From Hypnocyclicus thermotrophus (GTDB taxonomy: Bacteria > Fusobacteriota > Fusobacteriia > Fusobacteriales > Fusobacteriaceae): DNA of 64,000 nucleotides. A program made the position numbers and the translations under genes. The stretch is taken from contig NZ_SOBG01000008.1 of assembly GCF_004365575.1 (NCBI RefSeq), positions 62,001 to 126,000 of the forward strand, written 5' to 3'. The notes under the pieces were generated by a model. The model saw only the letters and a list, made by a program, of their open reading frames with translations, ran no database searches and was not told the origin of the DNA. Position 1 is the stretch's first letter. Each line of letters starts with the position of its first letter. Shown here piece after piece: positions 9,342-16,466 of this stretch.

Positions 9342-11213
9342 CTATAGTTTATTAATAAGTGTATCCATCATCTCATTAACAGTAGTTATATATTTTGCTG
9401 CAGCATCATATCCATGTTGATATTTTATCATATTAGCCATCTCTTCATCTAATGATACACCTACAACTGCTTCTCTTCTTTTTTCTAAATTATCTATCAT
9501 TACCTTTTGATTTTTCATAAACTTTTTAGCTTCTTGTGAACTAACTCCAAGATCTGAAATAACTGATTTAAAAAATTCTGCATATGTAAAATCACCAATT
9601 GATTTTTTATCTTTTAAAGAAGCTATTCTAAGTGCATTTCTCCCATCACCCTCATTTCCTGGTGAATCCGGTATTCCGTCTCCATCACTATCTACTCCTA
9701 TAGATGCTGCTATTTCATCTACATTTTCAATAGCAAATCTCATCCTAAAAGCAGCTCCTTCTCGCGGCTGTCCTGTTATTTCCTGACTCAAACTACTTAT
9801 ACTATCCGCTTTTCTAAAATCAAAATCTGCATTTTCTGTTGAAAGAATTCCTAATTTATTTAACAATGTTCCTGATTTTTGATTTAATGTTTTTATATAA
9901 TAATCTTCATCTTTTAAAGCTCTTAATTTTAATTTACCATTTGGCCCAGCTGATGCTACTACTCCTGCTTTTGATTTATTTATTTCTTCAATAATATCTG
10001 TTAAACTATCTTGTGATGTATTATAACTTATTCTGACACCATTTATTTCAAAAAAACCTTCTTCTTCAAATGGCGCATTAGTTGTTACTGTATTACCATT
10101 TGCATCTGTTGTCTGAGTTTCTATTTTCAAAACTTCAGAAAGAGGCTTTTTTAATTCTGCAATCTCTTTTGTCCCAGATAATTTATATACTAAAGCTTCA
10201 TTTCCACCATCATTATTTATATCTCTTATCAAAGGATATGTTGAAAAATCTTCAAAAAAATCTTGTCCTTTTCTACCTTTTAAATCAAATCCTGCTCTAT
10301 TCATTTCATTTGTAGTATCTATTATTCCTATTGCTAATTCATCTAAATACTTCATGTATTTTACGCTTTCTTTATCTCTAAGGTCTATTAACCCTTTTAA
10401 ATTACCATTTTCTACTCTTACCGGTTCTTCCAAATCTGCCCACAATAATTGCGCCATACCATTATTTATTTTTGAATCTCTTTTTACTGTTATCTCTTTA
10501 TATTGATCTTTTTGAACAACTACTCTTCCACCTAAAGAAACAACATTCTCTCCATCTTTTCTTATTACTTTTATACTTACTATTTTCGAAAGTTCTTCTG
10601 TTAACAAATCAAATTCATCTCTTAAATCATTAGCATTTTGCCCTCCGGCTTCTGCTCTTTGTATTTGTGAGTTTATTTCTGCTAATCTTTTTAAATAGGA
10701 ATTTATAGAAGTCACCGTTGATTCTATATCACCATCAAAACTTGTTTGAAGAGCTTGAAATCTTTCATAAGATGTAGAAATTGCTGTCGCCAATTCTTCT
10801 GCTCTCTCTTTTACGTTTGCTCTAATAGCCATATCTTCTGGATTTTTACTAAGCTCTTGCATAGCTCCCCAATATTCATCCAAAGTATTTCTTATACTTT
10901 GTTCAGAAGGTTCATTTATTATGTATTCCATATGCTTTAAATTCAATTCTTTTGTTTCCCATTTACCACTTTCTGATTTTTCTTTCATTATTCTATCATC
11001 AATAAAGCTATCTCTTACTCTTTTTATTGTTTCTACTTCTGAACCTATTCCTACTCTACCATATCTTGGATCTTGCATGCTTACAGTTTCCATATCTACC
11101 ATTTGTCTACTATATCCTTCTTTATTCGCATTTGATATATTATGACCAGTAGTATCCATGGCTAACTTATGACTAACTAAACTTCTTTTCCCTATTTCTA
11201 AACTATTAAACAT
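9342..11213 (-). CDS. flgK: Flagellar hook-associated protein FlgK (HAP1)
   Basis: This 623-residue hook-associated protein starts with the axial motif LEIGKRSLVSHKLAMDTTGHNISNANKEGYSRQ and ends with the matching C-terminal helix (EEMANMIKYQHGYDAAAKYI). The variable middle contains a calcium-like acidic stretch (VDSDGDGIPDSPG, about 500-512). Secretion is by the flagellar export gate with FlgN as chaperone. The gene follows flgN, but an intrinsic terminator lies between them, leaving only about 17 nt for AGAGGTG and no room for a separate promoter. Confidence 0.96.
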   Translation of the reverse strand: MFNSLEIGKRSLVSHKLAMDTTGHNISNANKEGYSRQMVDMETVSMQDPRYGRVGIGSEVETIKRVRDSFIDDRIMKEKSESGKWETKELNLKHMEYIINEPSEQSIRNTLDEYWGAMQELSKNPEDMAIRANVKERAEELATAISTSYERFQALQTSFDGDIESTVTSINSYLKRLAEINSQIQRAEAGGQNANDLRDEFDLLTEELSKIVSIKVIRKDGENVVSLGGRVVVQKDQYKEITVKRDSKINNGMAQLLWADLEEPVRVENGNLKGLIDLRDKESVKYMKYLDELAIGIIDTTNEMNRAGFDLKGRKGQDFFEDFSTYPLIRDINNDGGNEALVYKLSGTKEIAELKKPLSEVLKIETQTTDANGNTVTTNAPFEEEGFFEINGVRISYNTSQDSLTDIIEEINKSKAGVVASAGPNGKLKLRALKDEDYYIKTLNQKSGTLLNKLGILSTENADFDFRKADSISSLSQEITGQPREGAAFRMRFAIENVDEIAASIGVDSDGDGIPDSPGNEGDGRNALRIASLKDKKSIGDFTYAEFFKSVISDLGVSSQEAKKFMKNQKVMIDNLEKRREAVVGVSLDEEMANMIKYQHGYDAAAKYITTVNEMMDTLINKL

Positions 11214-11230
11214 TCACGTTCACCTCTATT

Positions 11231-11254
11231 AAAAAAGCAGCTCAATTAGCTGCT
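11231..11254 (-). terminator. Intergenic terminator/attenuator between flgN and flgK
   Basis: On the minus strand, AGCAGCT, a 5-nt loop and AGCTGCT are followed by TTTTTT. The stem begins at the flgN stop codon, and flgK starts only 17 nt after the T-run. Because flgK has no room for its own promoter here, this probably acts as a partial terminator. Confidence 0.75.
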
Positions 11255-11711
11255 ATATTTTAGTGTTTAATAAATTGTTACTTGATACATTTTCTTTTTT
11301 CTTATATTTGTTATATCCTATTTCTTTTTTTCCCGATAATTCTTTTAATACTTTTTCTAACATCTCATTAGAAATCTCTATTATATTTTTACAGTCATTA
11401 TTTTTTTGAACAATATCTTCAATAATAGATTTTAATTCAGTTCTTATATTTAATAACTTTTTTTTAATTTCTTCATCAGCTAAATCATTAATATAATCTA
11501 TTAATTTAATATGTTTTTTATCTTCAAAAAGTTCTAATCTCTGGTTTTCAAGGTTTTCTATATTTTTTGTAAGTTCACGCTCTTCTAATATAGTTTTATT
11601 TAACTTTTTTATATCATTTTTTTCTATTGCATCAAATCTATCACAAGCTAATTTATATTCTTTTTTGTGAAATTCTAATTGTTTTTGCAATATCTCAACT
11701 AATTTATCCAA
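11253..11711 (-). CDS. flgN: FlgN-family flagellar chaperone
   Basis: This 152-residue, almost entirely helical, highly charged protein begins MDKLVEILQKQLEFHKKEYKL and has the heptad pattern expected of FlgN, the export chaperone for FlgK and FlgL. Its position between flgM and flgK is the canonical one. The gap to flgM is 3 nt. The family has low sequence conservation, so the call depends on fold pattern plus synteny. Confidence 0.85.
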   Translation of the reverse strand: MDKLVEILQKQLEFHKKEYKLACDRFDAIEKNDIKKLNKTILEERELTKNIENLENQRLELFEDKKHIKLIDYINDLADEEIKKKLLNIRTELKSIIEDIVQKNNDCKNIIEISNEMLEKVLKELSGKKEIGYNKYKKKENVSSNNLLNTKI

Positions 11712-11714
11712 AAA

Positions 11715-12020
11715 TTATCCCCTCTTTGAATTTAAAATTGCATCGGCTAATTTATCTAATGAAACATTATAAGTACCAGCTTCAATTCTAGATTTAATAT
11801 CTGCTATCTTATCTGATCTTTCACCAGAAGCATTTAATTTTGCTTTTAGATAATTTACTTCTGCTTTGTCTACTGTAGTTTTTTTAGCATTAAAAGAAAT
11901 ATCAACTTTATCTTGAATAACTTTTTTATTATTGTTTATTACATTAGCTTTTTTAGTCGATGTCACATCTTTTGTATATTTCCCATAAATGCTATTGATA
12001 TTTCCTACAATTTTCATCAT
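11715..12020 (-). CDS. flgM: Anti-sigma-28 factor FlgM
   Basis: This 101-residue protein has a disordered Lys/Asn/Thr-rich N-terminal half and a C-terminal helical sigma-binding region (NYLKAKLNASGERSDKIADI, then KSRIEAGTYNVSLDKLADAIL). It holds sigma-28 inactive until the hook is finished and FlgM is exported. Two consecutive ATGs follow AGGAGAGGTG. A sigma-28-like element lies just upstream, which would make flgM autoregulated as in other flagellar systems. The gap to flgN is 3 nt. Confidence 0.93.
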   Translation of the reverse strand: MMKIVGNINSIYGKYTKDVTSTKKANVINNNKKVIQDKVDISFNAKKTTVDKAEVNYLKAKLNASGERSDKIADIKSRIEAGTYNVSLDKLADAILNSKRG

Positions 12021-12066
12021 AATTCACCTCTCCTTCTAAAAAAGCCTATATATCCTCCTACTAAAT

Positions 12067-12093
12067 ATATCGACAATTCACTTTAAAACATTA
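12067..12093 (-). promoter_or_regulatory. Possible sigma-28 promoter before flgM
   Basis: On the minus strand, TAAT, a 15-nt spacer and GTCGATAT resemble the flagellar sigma consensus (TAAA-N15-GCCGATAA), with 6 of 8 matches in the -10 element. It lies about 47 nt before the flgM start. Confidence 0.35.
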
Positions 12094-12098
12094 GTATT

Positions 12099-12494
12099 TT
12101 ATTTTCTTTTTTCAGCTATATGCATTGATAGTCTTTTAGCTTTATTTTCTTGTGTTGAAGACCCGCCTAAACCACTTTTCATTTCCTCTTGACATCTTTT
12201 ACATATTCTTCCTGCAAGTATTGATCTACCACATATTTCACATTTAGATGCTGGGGTTACATCTGATTTTTCTATTCTTCCTTCTTCATACCATTTAAGT
12301 ATAAGTTGTTCACCTACCCCTGTTTCTCTTGCTATTTCTTTTGCAGTAGCTCCTGGATAATCATATAAATAATCTTTTACTATTCTAAAATTAGCTTCTG
12401 CATCTTTCATACAATCTGGACATAAATCAAGATTTTTTCTCACTTGTAAAAAAGTTTTCCCACAACTAATGCATTTTGTATGTTTGTGTAACAT
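12099..12494 (-). CDS. YvyF/TIGR03826-type flagellar operon protein
   Basis: About 131 residues with two zinc-finger-like pairs: CISCGKTF with CPDC near the N-terminus, and CEICGRS with CKRC near 90-110. Between them is a small helix-turn-helix-like segment (DYPGATAKEIARETGVGEQ). This is the TIGR03826 'flagellar operon protein' typical of Bacillus and clostridia beside flgM, proposed to regulate flagellar genes. The likely start is the internal ATG at 12494 (GGGAGAG 6 nt upstream, inside the end of comF). An earlier ATG at 12512 lacks a site. Confidence 0.85.
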   Translation of the reverse strand: MLHKHTKCISCGKTFLQVRKNLDLCPDCMKDAEANFRIVKDYLYDYPGATAKEIARETGVGEQLILKWYEEGRIEKSDVTPASKCEICGRSILAGRICKRCQEEMKSGLGGSSTQENKAKRLSMHIAEKRK

Positions 12495-12495
12495 T

Positions 12496-13182
12496 CTAAT
12501 CTCTCCCATCATTTAATATTTTTTTTGCTGTCTTTGTTAATGATAGCGTAAAAATATAGACCTCTTTAATCATATATTTTTTATTAATTGTTTTTATTAA
12601 TTCATTTACTGTTGTTCCTGTGGTAATTACATCATCAAATATTAAAATAATTTTATTTTCTAAATCACCTTCTATTTTAAAAGCATTTTTTATATTTTTT
12701 TCTCTCTCTTTTTTGTTTAAAATTCTACTCATTTTTTTAGTAGCTTTTATTCTTTTAGCTTTTAAATATTTAATATTTAATTTTTTTAAAATTTCCTCTG
12801 TTTGATTAAATCCACGTTCTCTAATTCTATTATTATTTATCGGCACAGGTATTATTATTTCTATATTTTTTTTATTTAAAATTTCAAAAAAATCATGTTT
12901 TATTAATTTAACAATAATATTTTCTAGATTTTTTATACGATTTAATTTATAATTTTTTAATAATTTACTAAATATAGTCTCATAATCCCATATATAATAT
13001 ATATTTTTTATGCTTCTTAGTTTAGCTATTGATTTTAATTGTTTAAAACAATTATAACATATATACATATTATTGTCAGTAGATTTTTGACATAAAATAC
13101 ATCGGTCATAAAAAAATCCTCTAAAAATTTTATTATAAAAATTTTGGTGTAAGTTGTTTATTATCATCAATAATTTTTGCAT
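12496..13182 (-). CDS. ComF-family phosphoribosyltransferase-like protein
   Basis: About 228 residues. The N-terminal four-cysteine zinc module (CILCQKS, then CYNCFKQL) is followed by a PRTase fold with the PRPP motif LIFDDVITTGTTVNELI near 190-205 and IIPVPINNNRIRERGFNQTEEI. ComF proteins take part in DNA uptake in competent bacteria, though many hosts lack proven competence. The start at 13182 is preferred (AGAGGT 6 nt upstream), overlapping the zinc-ribbon gene by about 50 nt. The longer frame from 13203 has no site. Confidence 0.9.
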   Translation of the reverse strand: MQKLLMIINNLHQNFYNKIFRGFFYDRCILCQKSTDNNMYICYNCFKQLKSIAKLRSIKNIYYIWDYETIFSKLLKNYKLNRIKNLENIIVKLIKHDFFEILNKKNIEIIIPVPINNNRIRERGFNQTEEILKKLNIKYLKAKRIKATKKMSRILNKKEREKNIKNAFKIEGDLENKIILIFDDVITTGTTVNELIKTINKKYMIKEVYIFTLSLTKTAKKILNDGRD

Positions 13183-13333
13183 TATATACCTCTGTAAAAC
13201 CACATTGAATACAAGTTTTAAAATAATATTTACCTAATTCTAGTTTTATTCCCGGTTCCTTTTCAGGTAAAAAAACTGTTTTTACAATATATTTTTCTGA
13301 GCCACATTTAATACATTTATAATCCAATATCAT
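13133..13333 (-). CDS. Small zinc-ribbon protein
   Basis: A 60-70 residue protein with two CxxC knuckles: CIKCGSE near the N-terminus and CIQCGFTE about 35 residues later, typical of a single zinc ribbon of nucleic-acid-binding type. The start is uncertain. ATG at 13348 and ATG at 13333 both lack a well-spaced site, while a TTG at 13327 (giving MDYKCIKCG) is 6 nt after GGGGTG and may be real. It overlaps the end of the YraN-like gene and the beginning of comF, so it is translationally coupled to both. Confidence 0.72.
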   Translation of the reverse strand: MILDYKCIKCGSEKYIVKTVFLPEKEPGIKLELGKYYFKTCIQCGFTEVYNAKIIDDNKQLTPKFL

Positions 13334-13676
13334 CACCCCAAAATGCATCTTTTATCCAATTTATTTTATTATTATTAATTGCTATTATATCAAATCTAAT
13401 ATAATTATTTTGTAGATTATTTTTTATTAAATAATTCATGGCTCCCTTTAATATTCTTTTTTGTTTTCTATAATCTACACTTTCTTCTGCATAACCAAAT
13501 TTTTTATTTTTTCTATATTTCACTTCAAAAAAAATAATTTTATCATCTTTTTTTCCTATTATATCTATTTCAAATCCTTTTCCATAATAATTAGTATCCA
13601 TTATTTTTATTCCATTATTTTTAAGATAATCTAAAGATAATTTTTCATACTTTTTCCCTACTTCTCTTTTATTCAT
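13317..13676 (-). CDS. YraN/UPF0102-family nuclease-like protein
   Basis: 119 residues with the PD-(D/E)XK-type core: GKKYEKLSLDYLKNNG, then GFEIDIIGKKDDKIIFFEVKYR, where E, D and the EVK motif form the predicted metal site. The UPF0102 family is often encoded beside rnhB, as it is near here, and is thought to act on branched or Holliday-junction DNA, without firm proof. Its ATG overlaps the stop of the 30-residue peptide gene (TAATG). Confidence 0.9.
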   Translation of the reverse strand: MNKREVGKKYEKLSLDYLKNNGIKIMDTNYYGKGFEIDIIGKKDDKIIFFEVKYRKNKKFGYAEESVDYRKQKRILKGAMNYLIKNNLQNNYIRFDIIAINNNKINWIKDAFWGDDIGL

Positions 13677-13768
13677 TATATTTCATTTACCTCAAACTCT
13701 TCATCTTCATCCAACTCTTTTAAGAATTCTATCATTTCTGAAATTATTTTAAATATGTCTTCTTCCAT
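13676..13768 (-). CDS. 30-residue acidic peptide
   Basis: A tiny frame (MEEDIFKIISEMIEFLKELD, then a Glu/Asp-rich tail ending VNEI) starts 3 nt after the stop of the FliK-like gene. It has a good site (AGGGG, about 6 nt spacing), and its TAA overlaps the next ATG as TAATG. Tight coupling on both sides and the ribosome-binding site argue that it is translated. It forms one amphipathic helix. In B. subtilis the neighbour of the FliK-like ylqG is ylqH (FlhB C-terminal-like), but this peptide is too short to be that protein. Function unknown. Confidence 0.6.
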   Translation of the reverse strand: MEEDIFKIISEMIEFLKELDEDEEFEVNEI

Positions 13769-13771
13769 AAC

Positions 13772-14758
13772 TTACCCCTTTAAGTTCAGATTATCTATCT
13801 TTTGTATACTATCTATTTTTATAAAAATATCTTTTACAATTAAATTATACCCTATTTTTTTTAATTTCTCCTTAGTTATTTCTATTTTTTTTAATATTTC
13901 TGATTTTGATAACATTTTTTCAAATTCAAAATTTATATAAATATTTTTATTTTTAATTACAAGTTCTAATTTTATTTTTCCTAATTTTTCAAATTCTATT
14001 ATAATTATAAACTCTTTATTTACTTCTTTCTCCTCTTTATTTTTTAGATTTATTTTTTCTTTTATTATTATAGGTTTATTTATTGTTTTTAATCCAAACA
14101 TATATACTAAATAATTATACTTTTGACTATATTCATTATAACTTTTACAAGCTTTATACAATTCTTCATTATTTATTTTAAAATTACTATACTCTTTTTT
14201 TAAATTTTCAAATAATTTTTTATTTATATCTATTTTTTTTATTTCTAACTTTCCATTTTCATATAAAAAATATTTTCTTAATAATTCGATTTTATCATTA
14301 TTGTTTAATTCATTTAATTCATTTGCTATTATAAGTGATTTTTGTAAATAAATATCCTGCTTTTCTTTACTAAATAATCCATATTTTTTTACTAATTTTT
14401 TTATTTCATCTGATTTTAAAAAAATTTTCTCTTTTACCAAAATAGTCATAAATTCTTTTTGAATATCTATATCTGTTTTAATTTTATTAATAAATTCTAC
14501 ATTATTTTCATCTATTATTTTTACAAATATCTCATTATTTTTTATATCTACTATTTTTAATTTTACCACACTATTTATTTTTATATTTTTATTACTTTTG
14601 GCTTCGATTTTTATCCCATTCATATATAAAATCACACTATTTTTGTTATTGTTTAATACTCTAGCATTTACTATCATTCCAGGCTTTAGATGTGTTATAT
14701 CTTGTTTGTCAATTATTTTATTAGCTATTTGTTCTATAAATTTAAACATCTTACTCAC
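13772..14758 (-). CDS. FliK-like protein with Flg_hook C-terminal domain (YlqG-type)
   Basis: 328 residues. The N-terminal part (about 25-85) is a beta-rich OB-like segment (HLKPGMIVNARVLNNNKNSV), the middle is helical and lysine-rich, and the C-terminal 85 residues fit the Flg_hook pattern. That pattern includes FEKLGKIKLELVIKNKNIYI, then FEFEKMLSKSEILKKIEITK and LKKIGYNLIVKDIFI. Position directly upstream of rnhB's partner cluster recalls ylqG of Bacillus. It may influence hook length or be a paralogue with another role; a dedicated FliK would normally be larger and sit with flgD/flgE. Confidence 0.6.
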   Translation of the reverse strand: MSKMFKFIEQIANKIIDKQDITHLKPGMIVNARVLNNNKNSVILYMNGIKIEAKSNKNIKINSVVKLKIVDIKNNEIFVKIIDENNVEFINKIKTDIDIQKEFMTILVKEKIFLKSDEIKKLVKKYGLFSKEKQDIYLQKSLIIANELNELNNNDKIELLRKYFLYENGKLEIKKIDINKKLFENLKKEYSNFKINNEELYKACKSYNEYSQKYNYLVYMFGLKTINKPIIIKEKINLKNKEEKEVNKEFIIIIEFEKLGKIKLELVIKNKNIYINFEFEKMLSKSEILKKIEITKEKLKKIGYNLIVKDIFIKIDSIQKIDNLNLKG

Positions 14759-14832
14759 CCTTCAAATGCAATATTATAATTTTTTTTAATATGAATGTTT
14801 TGAATTGATATATAAATAATTCGACTTAATTA

Positions 14833-15462
14833 TTAAAAAAGTTTAAGATTTTCTTCTCCTTTATTTTTATTTTTCTCTAAAATTTTATTTAAAAAACTTT
14901 TCCTATGAATTGGAGATTTTCCATATTTCAATAATAACTCTCTATGTTCTTTCGTCCCATAACCTTTATGTTTTTCAAATTTATATATAGGATATTTTTT
15001 TGCTTCTTCTATCATTATTTTATCTCGTGTTACTTTTGCAATAATAGAAGCAGCTGCTATAGCTAAACTTTTACTATCACCTTTTACTATTGTTTTTTGA
15101 TTATAATTACAGTTCTTTATTTTTTTATTTCCATCAACAAGAATAATAGAATTTTTTATCTCGATATGTGAAAGTGCTATATTCATTGCTAAAAATGTAG
15201 CATTTAATATATTTATTTCATCTATCTTTTTTTCATCTACTATTCCTATCCCTACTTCACAATTGGCTAATATTGTGTCAAAAAGTTCTTCTCTTTTTTT
15301 TTCTGTAAGTTTTTTTGAATCATTTATTAGCTCAAACTCTTCTATATAATTATTTATTCTAACACATGCAGCAACAACTGGACCCGCTAAAGGCCCTCTT
15401 CCCGCTTCATCTACTCCTATTGGATAATTATAATTATTGTCAAATTCATAAAGTTTATTCAT
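14833..15462 (-). CDS. rnhB: Ribonuclease HII
   Basis: This 209-residue enzyme cleaves RNA in RNA/DNA hybrids and at misincorporated ribonucleotides. The catalytic signature GVDEAGRGPLAGPVVAACV contains the DE pair, with DSKKL, ILVDGNKKI and a later Asp in the VTRDKIM segment completing the DEDD set. It ends in a lysine-rich tail. The start overlaps the rluD-family gene by 8 nt, so the two are co-translated. Confidence 0.96.
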   Translation of the reverse strand: MNKLYEFDNNYNYPIGVDEAGRGPLAGPVVAACVRINNYIEEFELINDSKKLTEKKREELFDTILANCEVGIGIVDEKKIDEINILNATFLAMNIALSHIEIKNSIILVDGNKKIKNCNYNQKTIVKGDSKSLAIAAASIIAKVTRDKIMIEEAKKYPIYKFEKHKGYGTKEHRELLLKYGKSPIHRKSFLNKILEKNKNKGEENLKLF

Positions 15463-16390
15463 CTATATCAGCTCTCATTTCTAATTTATTCAAAATTTCT
15501 TTGAAATCATTTGGTAACTTTGCTATAAAAGATATTTTTTCATTTGTAATTGGATGATTCATTTCTAATTTATAAGCGTGCAACATTTGTCTAGTAACTA
15601 AATTACTTTTTTTACCATATACTTCATCACCTAAAATTGGATGATTTAAATATTTCATGTGTACTCTTATTTGATGAGTTCTTCCTGTTTCAATATTTAC
15701 TTTAATTAAAGTAAAGTCTCCTTTTTCATCTAATACTTTATAATTACTGATAGCTAATTTCCCATTTTTAGTTACTACTGTCATTTTTTTTCTATTTTTT
15801 GTATCTCTACCTATTAAATTTTCTATTCTTCCTTCTTTTTCTTTTAATCTTCCTTTTACAATGCATAAATAAGTTTTATTCATTTTTTTATTTGAAAATT
15901 TTTCTATTAACCTATCATATGCTATATTATTTTTAGCTATAACTATAACTCCACTTGTATCTTTATCAAGTCTATGAACAATACCTGGTCTTCTTTCACC
16001 TTTAACTTTTAATATTTCAGGATAATAGCTTATAACTGCATTTACTAAAGTTCCCGTCTCGTTGCCAGCTCCTGGATGTACTACTAAATCTGGTTGCTTA
16101 TTTATTACTAATATATCCTTATCTTCATATATTATATCTAAATCTATATCTTCTCCTAATAATTCTTGTTCTACTTTTTCTGGTATCTTTATTATTATTT
16201 TTTCTATTCCTTTTAATTTATAACTAGCTTTTATTTTTTTATTTGTACCAATTACTTCTATATTATTATTCTTAATAAGTTCTTGTATTTCTCTTCTACT
16301 TATTTCTGAAATATTTATACTAATATACCTATCTAGTCTAATATTTTTTTCATTTTCTGTTACAATAAACTCTTTAATTTCTTTATACAT
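15455..16390 (-). CDS. RluA/RluD-family 23S rRNA pseudouridine synthase
   Basis: 311 residues: an N-terminal S4 RNA-binding domain (about 12-75, IRLDRYISINISEISRREIQ) followed by the PSI synthase domain. The catalytic motif is GIVHRLDKDTSGVIVIAK, with the Asp nucleophile in HRLDKDTSG, and GRTHQIRVHMKYLNHPILGD follows. Architecture fits RluD or the Bacillus YlyB type that modifies large-subunit rRNA. The ATG has GAGGGAG. It is downstream of secA and overlaps rnhB. Confidence 0.93.
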   Translation of the reverse strand: MYKEIKEFIVTENEKNIRLDRYISINISEISRREIQELIKNNNIEVIGTNKKIKASYKLKGIEKIIIKIPEKVEQELLGEDIDLDIIYEDKDILVINKQPDLVVHPGAGNETGTLVNAVISYYPEILKVKGERRPGIVHRLDKDTSGVIVIAKNNIAYDRLIEKFSNKKMNKTYLCIVKGRLKEKEGRIENLIGRDTKNRKKMTVVTKNGKLAISNYKVLDEKGDFTLIKVNIETGRTHQIRVHMKYLNHPILGDEVYGKKSNLVTRQMLHAYKLEMNHPITNEKISFIAKLPNDFKEILNKLEMRADIDE

Positions 16391-16416
16391 TAAACTCCCT
16401 CATTCTAAATAAATGA

Positions 16417-16461
16417 GGCAGATAGAAAAGTGCCTTATATCATTAGACTATTCTATCTGCC
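16417..16461. repeat. Stem-loop between secA and rluD-like gene
   Basis: An 11-bp inverted repeat (GGCAGATAGAA and TTCTATCTGCC) with a 23-nt loop. On the minus strand it lies directly after the secA stop but is followed by only a weak T-rich tract (CTCATTTATTT). It may be a weak terminator or processing site rather than a strong end. Confidence 0.5.
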
Positions 16462-16466
16462 ATTTT

